Source: a virus. Taken from it: a stretch of 41,890 bases of DNA. Below the pieces are notes generated by a model that saw only the letters and a list, made by a program, of their open reading frames with translations, was not told the origin of the DNA and searched no databases. The number at the start of each line of letters is the position of its first letter. Positions within the stretch are counted from its first letter, which is position 1. This document shows positions 34,357 to 41,631 of the stretch, one piece after another. A program made the position numbers and the translations under genes. The DNA lies in IMG/VR virus record IMGVR_UViG_3300044643_000677, positions 1 to 41,890 of that record; one strand, written 5' to 3'.

Positions 34357-34372
34357 TAACTCACGCTGGGGG
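34345..34372 (-). terminator. Rho-independent terminator
   Basis: CCCCCAGCG (34345-34353) pairs with CGCTGGGGG (34364-34372), followed on the minus strand by TTTTTT. It ends the gene stopping at 34388 and overlaps the next promoter. Confidence 0.75.
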
Positions 34373-34387
34373 TCTTCGCCGGACTAA

Positions 34388-34747
34388 CTAGCCAAGGCTG
34401 GGGTGGCTCACCACTTCTGCGCCATGCAGTCGAAGTGCGTCCTCTGTCGTTGGGTGCGCTGTGTCTTCGTCCGTTGCGAAGTCGTACCAGGCGGTGAGTT
34501 CGTTCAAGCTTGAGAACCCATAGACCCTCGACCGAACTTGAACACGGAACGGGTAGCGACCTGGGTGCGCTTCGATCGCAAGACCGACGACCTCACCCTC
34601 ACCAAGTGCAGCGTCGATGGCTCGCTCGGTCGCTGTGCGCTTGTATTCGCGAACACTCTCACCGTCGGAAAAGCCCAACTCGTAGGCGAGTATTCCCGTT
34701 AGAAGAATGACCGATACGACGGTCGCCGAAATAATAAATGCGAACAT
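34388..34747 (-). CDS. Single-span membrane-anchored early protein
   Basis: 119 residues. N-terminal hydrophobic span (FIISATVVSVILLTGILAY) without a clear cleavage site, then a soluble domain (VVGLAIEAHPGRYPFRVQVR). The soluble part probably lies on one face of the membrane. Own promoter and terminator. Superinfection exclusion is one possible role of small membrane early proteins, but there is no direct evidence. Confidence 0.6.
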   Translation of the reverse strand: MFAFIISATVVSVILLTGILAYELGFSDGESVREYKRTATERAIDAALGEGEVVGLAIEAHPGRYPFRVQVRSRVYGFSSLNELTAWYDFATDEDTAHPTTEDALRLHGAEVVSHPSLG

Positions 34748-34767
34748 GAGTGTTCCCTTTCGTTAGT

Positions 34768-34792
34768 GCCATTAGTGGCGACCCCGACAATA
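34768..34792 (-). promoter_or_regulatory. Early promoter with start-site palindrome
   Basis: Minus-strand extended -10 TGCTATTGT (core 34787-34792), 7 nt, then GCCACTAATGGC (34768-34779), a GCCA-N4-TGGC palindrome at the predicted start. Leader about 32 nt. Spacing is identical to the 34.3 and 33.2 kb sites. The -35 is unclear because a terminator stem occupies that place. Confidence 0.5.
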
Positions 34793-34796
34793 GCAA

Positions 34797-34834
34797 AGAC
34801 CCCCGAGCAAGTGGGGGAACTCACTCGGGGGTCT
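34797..34834 (-). terminator. Terminator after the MoxR-VWA operon
   Basis: An 11-bp perfect stem AGACCCCCGAG/CTCGGGGGTCT (34797-34807 with 34824-34834), followed by TTTGC on the minus strand. It lies between the third gene of the operon (stop at 34900) and the next promoter. Confidence 0.65.
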
Positions 34835-34899
34835 CTGTTTGTTGTTGGGGGAGAAAGGGTAAAAACCCCAACGCCCACAACTCTATCGGGGAGGTTCGC

Positions 34900-35688
34900 C
34901 TAATCCTCACCGAATTCTAAAACGCCGGACTCGATGCCATTGGCGACAAGCTTGAGAACGAACGCCAGCATCTCTTTGCCGTTGGGCTCGTTGCTATTGC
35001 GTAGAGCGTTCTCGACTAGACCCTCAGCGTTCATGCTTCCACCGTTGCGAACCGTGTCATAGATGACAGTCAAGAACAAGAACGAAGACATAAGTGCCTC
35101 GTCCACCATTCCCGAAGGCTGGGGGTTGTCGTGCTCGCCAGTCCATTGTTCGGCGTGTTCGACTTGTGGCTTGCTCTTGCTCGGTCGGAACATGGCAACC
35201 TGGGCACCCAGCCCGAACGGCGTGATGATATTGGCGACCCGAACGGGAACCTCACCCTCATCGGCTGCTTCAAGTTCTTCGATAGCACCCTCTTCGAGCA
35301 ATCTCTGTCGCATCTCTTCCTGTTCTTCTTTGGGAATGTCTTCCCACCATGAAGGCTCGCCGGTGATATTGATCGCATAACGACCCGTTCCGTGAGTCAT
35401 GAGCACGATCGCTGAGACCTTGGTCGTATGGTGTCTTAGTTCAGCCTTGTGACTGTCCTTCAGTAGCACAACGCCTTCGCCAAAAGCTTCGAGGAGTGCT
35501 CGGTCGGGAGAGTCAGCAATACCGCCGAGTCGCCACCGCTTGACCCACTCTCCGTCTTTCCATGTTTCGGTTGCCAAGTAGCAAAGGCTCTTGTGCTCGT
35601 CGCTGGTTGTGATGTTCTTGTCGTACCCATAGGTCGCCATGAAATCGTTCAGCATTGTCATCGGTCGTAGTTCATCTTGTAGGGACAT
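34900..35688 (-). CDS. Third gene of the MoxR-VWA operon, unknown function
   Basis: 262 residues. Begins MSLQDELRPMTMLNDFMATY and contains a beta core (VSAIVLMTHGTGRYAINITG), an acidic helix (IPKEEQEEMRQRLLEEGAIE) and a helical C-terminus. TAATG overlap with the VWA gene shows tight coupling. No known domain recognised. By position it is either the substrate, an adaptor or an effector for the ATPase/VWA pair. Confidence 0.65.
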   Translation of the reverse strand: MSLQDELRPMTMLNDFMATYGYDKNITTSDEHKSLCYLATETWKDGEWVKRWRLGGIADSPDRALLEAFGEGVVLLKDSHKAELRHHTTKVSAIVLMTHGTGRYAINITGEPSWWEDIPKEEQEEMRQRLLEEGAIEELEAADEGEVPVRVANIITPFGLGAQVAMFRPSKSKPQVEHAEQWTGEHDNPQPSGMVDEALMSSFLFLTVIYDTVRNGGSMNAEGLVENALRNSNEPNGKEMLAFVLKLVANGIESGVLEFGED

Positions 35689-37136
35689 TATTTGCTCTTT
35701 TCTTGTTCTTTGTCGTAAAGGTTCAAAGTGTTCTTTATTTGTCGAACATATTTGTTCTGTGGCGTTCGGACTCCACGCTTCATGTCGGCGAGTATCTGTA
35801 AAGCTTCTTCTGCATTTTCCGCACCGATAATTTTGTGCTTACGCTGGAATAAAGCAGCCTCTAGTAGAAGACTGTCAGCCCAGGTGTCGTACTTGCCAGT
35901 CACTTGACCGTCCGATACCCACAGAATGAAATCCTTGGTGTTCTTGCGACGACGCACAGCCCATTGAAGGACGGGGCCATCTATGCAGTTTCCGCAGTGA
36001 AGTGAAAGGTCTCCAAAGTCTTCTTCGGAAATCATTCGCCCGTTGTCGGCAACCACCCACACATTCGGCTGACTATCGCCTCGTGTTGAGTAGAGCACGA
36101 CGGTCGCTCCAGCGAATTGTTTCACAACATCTTTGACAGTCTCGTGAGATATGCCCATAGAGCCGGAACAGTCGAAGACAACAATCCCACCATTAGAGCG
36201 AACGGTCTCGCGAAAAATGCGACGCTCGGGGTCGGTGAGTAAGCGATCGGGTCGTGTTGGGTACTTACCAACCATCGCCGGACGCTTGCGACGACCCAAG
36301 AAGAACGCCGTTGTCTCGGTCAAGCTTGTCATGCCAAATCGCAGGTTATCCCACTCTCCATCTACGGGTTTATGACGACGGCTCCCCATTCCTTCGGGTG
36401 CTGGCTTCATTGGTGGGTTCTCTGTCCACTCGTCAATTTTGTGTGCGAGTGGCATGGCATGATTCATGAACCCATCGGGAAGTGTTTCCAGGTGTGGAGT
36501 TTTCTTGTCGTACCAGCGATAAGCGGTCGCAGAAGTATCTCGAAGGCGGTGCTTAGAAATAGCGTGCCTATCTCCAACCTTGGAGTCGTAACGATAGCCA
36601 TTAGCACCGAGCCACTTGCCGATTATGTCAAGGGGTTCTCTCCACTCAGGGTTACGGCGAAGTCGTCGCTTGACGGTCTTATGAATGTCCGTATTGAAGG
36701 TTGTGAGGAAAAGGTTCAGAGCGTCGTTCCAACTGTTACGAGTAACAGCGTTATCGGCCAGTCCTTGCTCGGAACCATCAGCCAGGTCTTTCGTGTCACC
36801 GATTACCTTGTCGCCAATCATGCGACCCAGCAAGTTCACTCGTACTTCTTCTGCAAGCTTCACCCCTTCGGTCGTCACACCTAGTTGGCGCATGAGTTCG
36901 TGAGGGACTTTGGTCGGGCTAATTCGAGCATGAATAAGTTCGTGCAGGCGTACTGCTGCATCAGCCGGTGTGTCGCCAGTCGGGACTGCCATCTCATTCG
37001 ACGAGAAATCCGTGTACGAAGCGCCACGGACAAGAGGGGCGGAGCGTATGCCCCACCCCTCCCTCAATGTCCCGTCTACAAGAACATCAGCACGACCGCC
37101 TACTACCCACTCGGGGGAAATAATGCGCTCGGTCAT
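35688..37136 (-). CDS. VWA-domain protein with HExxH metallopeptidase-like motif
   Basis: 482 residues. The N-terminal region carries HELIH (65-69) in RLHELIHARISPTK, and EE at 96-97 (KLAEEVRVN) could supply the third zinc ligand. The C-terminal VWA-type domain (about 316-430) has the MIDAS motif DCSGSMG (322-328) and a later WVSDG (406-410). The pairing of a putative metallopeptidase domain with a VWA domain resembles DUF2201 proteins, and CobT-like proteins also share the VWA part. The ATG abuts the stop of the MoxR-type ATPase gene. It probably acts as substrate-binding partner of that ATPase; proteolysis is unproven. Confidence 0.75.
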   Translation of the reverse strand: MTERIISPEWVVGGRADVLVDGTLREGWGIRSAPLVRGASYTDFSSNEMAVPTGDTPADAAVRLHELIHARISPTKVPHELMRQLGVTTEGVKLAEEVRVNLLGRMIGDKVIGDTKDLADGSEQGLADNAVTRNSWNDALNLFLTTFNTDIHKTVKRRLRRNPEWREPLDIIGKWLGANGYRYDSKVGDRHAISKHRLRDTSATAYRWYDKKTPHLETLPDGFMNHAMPLAHKIDEWTENPPMKPAPEGMGSRRHKPVDGEWDNLRFGMTSLTETTAFFLGRRKRPAMVGKYPTRPDRLLTDPERRIFRETVRSNGGIVVFDCSGSMGISHETVKDVVKQFAGATVVLYSTRGDSQPNVWVVADNGRMISEEDFGDLSLHCGNCIDGPVLQWAVRRRKNTKDFILWVSDGQVTGKYDTWADSLLLEAALFQRKHKIIGAENAEEALQILADMKRGVRTPQNKYVRQIKNTLNLYDKEQEKSK

Positions 37137-37913
37137 TTAGTAACCACTTCCTGAGGCGACTGTCTTAGTGTTGTCTTCGGCATGAACGATATGGGGGTTG
37201 TCAGGTTGTTCAGCACCGATAGAACGAGCAACTTTGATGGCGTGATGAATCGAGTTCGCCTCTTCACCGAAGACGAGACGCACAGCCGATTCTGTTCCGA
37301 TCTTCTGCTCAAGCTTGTCGAAGGCGAAGAACGAACGAAGAGAGAAGCGGTCTTTAGGTCGGTTGGCGTAGGTCGTAGCGACACTTTGCAAGTGAGCCGG
37401 GAGACGCTTCACAGCGTCAGGGTTCACTTCGCTGATGTTGATACGGACAGGGAATCTGTCCACCAAGTTCGCAGGGAGGTCGCTAAGGCGCTCGGCGTTG
37501 GTCGTTGCGATAATTTCGAAACCGTCGGCTGGTGTCATGCGCTCGCCCGTCTCGGGGTGTTCGCGAACAGCAGAACCGTCGCTATCGCAAATCAGCAACA
37601 ACGCCGTGAGCACATCGCCGGAGGCTTGGTCGAGTTCGTCGAGGATAAGACGGTCGCCACCTTGCCATGCACGAAGCGCAGACCCAGCAACGAATTTCCA
37701 CTCGTCTTTACTGGGCTTCCACAGTCCATCGACATCGGCGGTCGTCATATCAGGCGAGCAAAGAACTCGGTACGAGTTGCGCTCCCGACCCTCGTGTTCG
37801 AGGTATTTGTTCAAGGCAAAATGCGTCTTGCCAGTTCCAGGTGCTCCGTAAAGCAGCACTCGGTCTGTTCCTGCACTAAGTGCAAGCTGTAAGTCATTCC
37901 AACATTGGGACAT
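37137..37913 (-). CDS. MoxR-type AAA+ ATPase
   Basis: 258 residues. Walker A GAPGTGKT (23-30), Walker B LILDELD (89-95), sensor 1 ATTN (136-139) and a DRFPVRI segment near 152-158 with a likely arginine finger. The closest groups are MoxR/CbbQ-type (AAA_5) ATPases, which work with VWA partners to remodel or activate target proteins, and the partner follows immediately. First gene of a three-gene operon driven by a palindrome-associated promoter. Confidence 0.85.
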   Translation of the reverse strand: MSQCWNDLQLALSAGTDRVLLYGAPGTGKTHFALNKYLEHEGRERNSYRVLCSPDMTTADVDGLWKPSKDEWKFVAGSALRAWQGGDRLILDELDQASGDVLTALLLICDSDGSAVREHPETGERMTPADGFEIIATTNAERLSDLPANLVDRFPVRINISEVNPDAVKRLPAHLQSVATTYANRPKDRFSLRSFFAFDKLEQKIGTESAVRLVFGEEANSIHHAIKVARSIGAEQPDNPHIVHAEDNTKTVASGSGY

Positions 37914-37933
37914 TGTTCTGTTCTTTCATTTTG

Positions 37934-37986
37934 GTCGGCAGGGTTGCCGACGGTCGAAGTGTAGGGCATACTTGCAACTATGACAA
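37934..37986. promoter_or_regulatory. Divergent control region with 18-bp palindrome
   Basis: Leftward promoter: -35 TTGTCA (37981-37986), 17 nt, -10 TACACT (37958-37963). Rightward promoter: -35 TTGCCG (37944-37949), 17 nt, -10 CATACT (37967-37972), whose start falls at the ATG at 37980, so that transcript would be leaderless. GTCGGCA-N4-TGCCGAC (37934-37951) is a perfect palindrome. It covers the rightward -35 and begins at the predicted leftward start, so one bound protein could control both directions. Confidence 0.65.
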
Positions 37987-38273
37987 CCCATAGTGACCTA
38001 CAAGTTTTGGCAGACCAACTTACGCAACTAACTCCACCACCAACCCAACCGCTAGGCCTGAACAATGCGAAGCCTGGAACGGGCAAGTGGAAAATCGTAC
38101 CTATCGGCGCTGGGGGTTATGCGCTCCGCATTGAATACGAACATGTCGAAGACGGCTTCGTGATCGGTCGTGCAGACCCCGAGATCTCCGGCTTCGCTTC
38201 GAACATTCGCCAATCGTTATCGTTCATGCTCTCTGTGACCCGAGCTTCACGGTTCCATTGGCTCCCGGTGTAG
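37980..38273 (+). CDS. Rightward hypothetical protein, probably leaderless
   Basis: 97 residues. Begins MTTHSDLQVLADQLTQL, then a Pro-rich linker and a beta-rich part (WKIVPIGAGGYALRIEYEH) and ends SRFHWLPV. No Shine-Dalgarno; the promoter places transcription start at the ATG. Divergent from the MoxR operon, so it could encode its regulator, but no HTH is visible. No family recognised. Confidence 0.6.
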   Translation: MTTHSDLQVLADQLTQLTPPPTQPLGLNNAKPGTGKWKIVPIGAGGYALRIEYEHVEDGFVIGRADPEISGFASNIRQSLSFMLSVTRASRFHWLPV

Positions 38274-38280
38274 GTCTATG

Positions 38281-38309
38281 TTGCTATCGGCACTACTTGC
38301 TGCTATCGT
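38281..38309 (+). promoter_or_regulatory. Rightward promoter
   Basis: -35 TTGCTA (38281-38286), exact 17-nt spacer, extended -10 TGCTATCGT (core 38304-38309). It lies directly after the stop of the preceding rightward gene and upstream of the one starting at 38359. Shares the TGCTATNNT form with leftward early promoters at 33.64 and 34.79 kb. Confidence 0.5.
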
Positions 38310-38358
38310 ACGCTCTCACTAACGCTCACATTGATCGCCCAAACATTAGGAGATAATT

Positions 38359-38640
38359 ATGGAAAACTCAGACACAAGCTCTCACTCACAATTTGAACTT
38401 CAGGCTCCACCCCCACCTCGCAATGGGTATCGAATTGGTATGCCGCTGATGAGTGAGTTCGTAGCGTTCCTTGATGCCAATGAAGGTGTATGGGCTCTCT
38501 TTTATACATACCAAGCAAAGCAGTCCGGATACCAACGGGCTTCGGACGCACAAAAGAAGTATGGCCTTCGCTATGAGTTTGTGGCTCGTAGCACTGATCA
38601 CGGCACTGCAGTTTACGGTCGCAAGAAATCAACATTCTGA
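38359..38640 (+). CDS. Rightward hypothetical protein
   Basis: 93 residues. Good SD (AGGAG) 6 nt before the ATG. Contains a Pro-rich stretch and a probable alpha/beta domain (EFVAFLDANEGVWALFYTYQ; YGLRYEFVARSTDHGTAVYG). Weakly reminiscent of small actinophage early proteins; function unknown. Followed by the strong bidirectional terminator. Confidence 0.6.
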   Translation: MENSDTSSHSQFELQAPPPPRNGYRIGMPLMSEFVAFLDANEGVWALFYTYQAKQSGYQRASDAQKKYGLRYEFVARSTDHGTAVYGRKKSTF

Positions 38641-38688
38641 GTCGCACGCTCTCATTGGAAGGTGTACACTTACATCGCTCCTAACAGC

Positions 38689-38723
38689 AAAAACCCCCAG
38701 GGAATTGCTCCCTGGGGGTTTTT
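38689..38723. terminator. Strong bidirectional terminator
   Basis: A 15-bp perfect stem, AAAAACCCCCAGGGA (38689-38703) with its complement at 38709-38723, 5-nt loop ATTGC, and a T-run in both directions. It separates the rightward genes from the convergent RecT-like gene. Confidence 0.85.
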
Positions 38724-38732
38724 CTTTGCTAT

Positions 38733-39611
38733 CTACTTCTTAGAGTTGATGGCCATCTTCACTTCTTTGTAAAGCTTCTCACTGTGAGCTAGCTCGTAAG
38801 CGCTAATCGGTTCTTCAACACCGATCTTCTTTGCAGCAACTTTTGCAATCGCTTTCACATAAGGCCATCCACCCCATGATTCAACTTGACGCAAACGAAA
38901 CTCAAAAGGTGGGCTTGTGTTCTCGACTGGACTTGTTGGAATCACTTTGTCAATTACATCAGCAAGTTCTACGAACTCGGCTTTCTGTCCAACCTTCTGT
39001 CGCTTCGGGGCTGGCGCTGGTTCTTCTACAATCTCTGCGTCAACAATCTCAACTTCTTCCACTACCGCAGCGGGCTCTTCAGTTTTCATTGTTTCGGGAA
39101 AGTATTCAACGCCTTCGATGCTTGACACTTCTTCGGGCGTGTACGACAGGCCAGCGATAATGTCAGGAAACACGATACGACACAACTCACTCGTTGCACG
39201 GGCGAGAAGCATGGCACGTGGATATGTCTTCCAGTTGTTCTTGTTGGCAAGACCTGCCATCTTGGCGTCTTCCATTGTCCAGCGCACTGTGGCTGTACTG
39301 CCGGTATCTGCTCTAATGCCCTTGACTTCGCAGACTGTGTTGCTGTTTTCAACTACATCAATGCGGTGTCCATGACGAGCAACCATTGCTCTCATCAGTT
39401 CGGGAGACATTGCAGTGCGTCCCTCAATAACGTGGATACTGTTCAGCGCCTGCATTGGCCCCAGGCCAAGCTCTGCTCCGTACATAATGCAAGCCAAAAC
39501 TGACTCATTCTTGCCACGTAACGCGGTAGGTACAAAAACTGTGTTGCTAACGCGCTGGCTCAGCTTCCACATTGTTTCGTAATCGTGTTGGATAATTGCT
39601 ATTTCACTCAT
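38733..39611 (-). CDS. RecT-like single-strand annealing protein
   Basis: 292 residues. The conserved core is clear: CIMYGAELGLGPMQALNSIH, then GRTAMSPELMRAMVARHGH, WTMEDAKMAGLANKNNWKTY and RAMLLARATSELCRIVFPD. These are signatures of phage RecT/Bet-type annealing proteins. The C-terminal third is variable and acidic (VVEEVEIVDAEIVEEPAPAP). It would bind single-stranded DNA and anneal it together with SSB. SD AAAGGAAAC. The following stretch up to the terminator is short. Confidence 0.8.
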   Translation of the reverse strand: MSEIAIIQHDYETMWKLSQRVSNTVFVPTALRGKNESVLACIMYGAELGLGPMQALNSIHVIEGRTAMSPELMRAMVARHGHRIDVVENSNTVCEVKGIRADTGSTATVRWTMEDAKMAGLANKNNWKTYPRAMLLARATSELCRIVFPDIIAGLSYTPEEVSSIEGVEYFPETMKTEEPAAVVEEVEIVDAEIVEEPAPAPKRQKVGQKAEFVELADVIDKVIPTSPVENTSPPFEFRLRQVESWGGWPYVKAIAKVAAKKIGVEEPISAYELAHSEKLYKEVKMAINSKK

Positions 39612-39621
39612 GGTGTTTCCT

Positions 39622-40134
39622 TTACTTAATTACCGAGATCGTAGGACGACCCCAGGTTATCTGACAATAGTCATCGATTTCAATCTGCATTTCTTTCAAT
39701 GCCCCAGTGCGCCATCCAAGTGACGCTGTGATCGGCATTGCTTTCTTCAGGTCTTCGACAAGATTGAAGATGGTGCTGGGGGTGATCTCCCCTGTGCCGT
39801 TGTTCAAGTGGTGACTCACGATGTCGTTAAGCAATCGCTCGCTCTCCCACTTCTTGCTATTGCTACGGCGCTTCTCGAATGTACCTAATCCCTCAACAAC
39901 TTGCTTCTTGTCGGGCATGAGGTCGTAAATGTCGTGCTGAATGGTTTCCACAAGCGCAGTAAGGTTTTGTTTGAAGTCAATTAGGTTTGTTAGTCCGTAA
40001 CACAACGACTCCCAATCCTGGGCCTCTGCTAAATCCTTGCGATAGTCGTCCATCATTAACAACGCATTTTGGAATGCGGCTAATGCGTCACCTGTGATGC
40101 GATCCGGTAACGCTACTTTAATTATTTCTGTCAT
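39622..40134 (-). CDS. Hypothetical protein linked to RecT
   Basis: 170 residues from the ATG at 40132-40134 (SD AAAGGA at about 9 nt). Helical (LLMMDDYRKDLAEAQDWESL; ALVETIQHDIYDLMPDKKQV), with a basic stretch (FEKRRSNSKKWESERL). It lies 10 nt before the RecT-like gene, the place where a RecE/Cas4-type nuclease or helper is common, but no nuclease motif is visible. Overlaps the lysozyme gene by 17 nt. Confidence 0.55.
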   Translation of the reverse strand: MTEIIKVALPDRITGDALAAFQNALLMMDDYRKDLAEAQDWESLCYGLTNLIDFKQNLTALVETIQHDIYDLMPDKKQVVEGLGTFEKRRSNSKKWESERLLNDIVSHHLNNGTGEITPSTIFNLVEDLKKAMPITASLGWRTGALKEMQIEIDDYCQITWGRPTISVIK

Positions 40135-40510
40135 GACTTGATGTTCCTTTCCAGTGGCCGATGCCACCATTTTGATACAAATATGAAGCTACTGCAAGAT
40201 TGCATCTCACCTTGGTAAGAGCTTTGATTACTTGACTGTACTTCACTTTGCAAATGTTCCTCGTGACTGTAGCCCAACTTCCCTGGATTTGCAATAGCCC
40301 AACATCAGGTTTTCCTGTATGTCTAATGGCGGAAATGCTCTTTGGGTTGCAGCGTGATTCACGATAAGCGATTTTGCTAAATTGTTTAACCGGAAGCTTG
40401 TATTCCCTAAACAAAGACTCGTACTTCGGACAACTTTTTATGGGAGTTGCCGACGCACGAGTTGGGGTGAAAGTTATTAATGCGAGAGAGGCGATAAGAA
40501 TTCGTTTCAT
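40118..40510 (-). CDS. Secreted SLT/lysozyme-like peptidoglycan hydrolase
   Basis: 130 residues. A Sec signal (MKRILIASLALITF, cleavage after about ASA at residue 21) is followed by a compact transglycosylase fold: catalytic Glu51 in YRESRCNP, GLLQIQ at 71-76 and YLYQNGGIGHW at 110-120. It would be exported and attack glycan strands from outside. Its position among early/recombination genes, far from the lysis cassette, is unusual. It may remodel the wall, block superinfection, or be a host-derived resuscitation-factor-like enzyme. Confidence 0.7.
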   Translation of the reverse strand: MKRILIASLALITFTPTRASATPIKSCPKYESLFREYKLPVKQFSKIAYRESRCNPKSISAIRHTGKPDVGLLQIQGSWATVTRNICKVKYSQVIKALTKVRCNLAVASYLYQNGGIGHWKGTSSHDRNN

Positions 40511-40701
40511 TCGGCCGCCTTTCTACGTTTCTTCTCCACAATTGGACGGACGTTCACCACATCCCTAAAAGAACCGTGCCCAACAGCACCGCCATATAGG
40601 CAGTAACTGCCGTCCTTGTTGTAGCCCTTAACCTTAAACTCGCCTGATTGTCCGTGAATACGGACAAGTGAGCCCACTGGCAACCGATCATTGTCTGTCA
40701 T
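40507..40701 (-). CDS. Small basic hypothetical protein
   Basis: 64 residues from the ATG at 40699-40701, chosen because AGGAG lies 4 nt upstream; an earlier ATG lacks an SD. Beta-rich (PVGSLVRIHGQSGEFKVKGY) with a basic end (PIVEKKRRKAAE), like a small SH3/KOW barrel. ATGA overlap with the lysozyme gene. Function unknown. Confidence 0.55.
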   Translation of the reverse strand: MTDNDRLPVGSLVRIHGQSGEFKVKGYNKDGSYCLYGGAVGHGSFRDVVNVRPIVEKKRRKAAE

Positions 40702-40724
40702 ATTGCTCCTAACAGTATTGGTCA

Positions 40725-40730
40725 ATTATA
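40725..40730 (-). promoter_or_regulatory. Possible promoter of the lysozyme-RecT operon
   Basis: A perfect -10 TATAAT on the minus strand, 24 nt upstream of the first ATG and in the 41-nt gap after the preceding gene. No clear -35 at normal spacing. This is the only gap upstream of the operon. Confidence 0.4.
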
Positions 40731-40742
40731 GCGTACAGCTAT

Positions 40743-41351
40743 TTAGAGAGAATTTGTGTGATTGATTACATCATCAAAAGGTGAATCATCTTCAATGTTT
40801 TCTACATACCAGTACTGGGTATTAGTGATGTAGGATGGTCTCTCGGGTTCAAACTCTACAAAGGATGAATCAAAAACCAACATCCTGTTTCCAGGGAAAG
40901 CGCCAAGCGCACCGCACTCAAGCTGGACAAAGTTAAAGTGCTTGTGTTGATCCGGGCACATGGCAAAGTGGTCGTCGTAAGGCGCAGCAGTGAAAATGTA
41001 TCTGCCAATCTCCCACTGGCCCTTCATGTAGACCTTGACAGGCATTTCTTTCAATGCGTCATACTCGTGCGTCACGAAATCCCACCCATAACAAGACCAT
41101 ATTTGCAGGTGATCTAGTGGGTGGCTGTGCGAGGTCTTGGGGTCGAATGTAATCGCATGAACCGGAACGTGCTGAACCATCGCACCGTTGTTGAGCAACA
41201 GCGAAAGACCCCAGGCTCGCCCGGGAAGAGAAGAAAGTCCGTACACCATGCAGGGAGTGAACTCCCCATGACCCTTCTGCATGTCGTAAAGAAACTCATT
41301 ACGGACGTAACAGTAAAAAGGCTTAGGGATATCTGCTATGTGTGTGGACAT
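40743..41351 (-). CDS. Hypothetical phage protein
   Basis: 202 residues from the ATG in the TAATG overlap with the upstream small gene; the longer frame overlaps that gene and is rejected. Aromatic, beta-rich (IPKPFYCYVRNEFLYDMQKG; PVKVYMKGQWEIGRYIFTAA). No motif recognised. It has the look of a conserved early-region hypothetical. Confidence 0.6.
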   Translation of the reverse strand: MSTHIADIPKPFYCYVRNEFLYDMQKGHGEFTPCMVYGLSSLPGRAWGLSLLLNNGAMVQHVPVHAITFDPKTSHSHPLDHLQIWSCYGWDFVTHEYDALKEMPVKVYMKGQWEIGRYIFTAAPYDDHFAMCPDQHKHFNFVQLECGALGAFPGNRMLVFDSSFVEFEPERPSYITNTQYWYVENIEDDSPFDDVINHTNSL

Positions 41352-41509
41352 TACTTCTTCTTCTTGCGCCGATTCTTTTTCTGTTCGGCTAGTTCTTCTT
41401 GACCTTTGCGTGACTTCCACCGATGGCACAAGCATTCACAGTTGTCATGAACGTACTGAGGCCAAATAGCAATAGCACGATCGACCTCTCCACAATGGTC
41501 GCAGGCCAT
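41351..41509 (-). CDS. Small Cys/His zinc-binding-like protein
   Basis: 52 residues, in a TAATG chain with both neighbours. It begins MACDHCGEVDRAIAIWPQYV, followed by CECLCHRW, giving CxxC and CxCxxCH clusters that could hold zinc. The C-terminus is strongly basic (EQKKNRRKKKK). Composition suggests nucleic-acid binding. No family recognised. Confidence 0.6.
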   Translation of the reverse strand: MACDHCGEVDRAIAIWPQYVHDNCECLCHRWKSRKGQEELAEQKKNRRKKKK

Positions 41510-41631
41510 TAGGCAGCTTCGTGGTCGATGATCTGCTGTACAAAATTATAGCACTTGATCAGTTCTTCGGTCTCATGTTCCCCGGATGGCACTACCTTGC
41601 GGAGAAAATAAAGGAGCATTTCCCAGTTCAT
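41509..41631 (-). CDS. 40-residue hypothetical protein
   Basis: From the ATG at 41629-41631, with GAGG about 5 nt upstream, to a TAATG overlap with the next small gene. Amphipathic helical (MNWEMLLYFLRKVVPSGEHE). It overlaps the end of the larger upstream gene by 59 nt in another frame. The coupling and SD support it, but the overlap lowers confidence. Confidence 0.45.
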   Translation of the reverse strand: MNWEMLLYFLRKVVPSGEHETEELIKCYNFVQQIIDHEAA

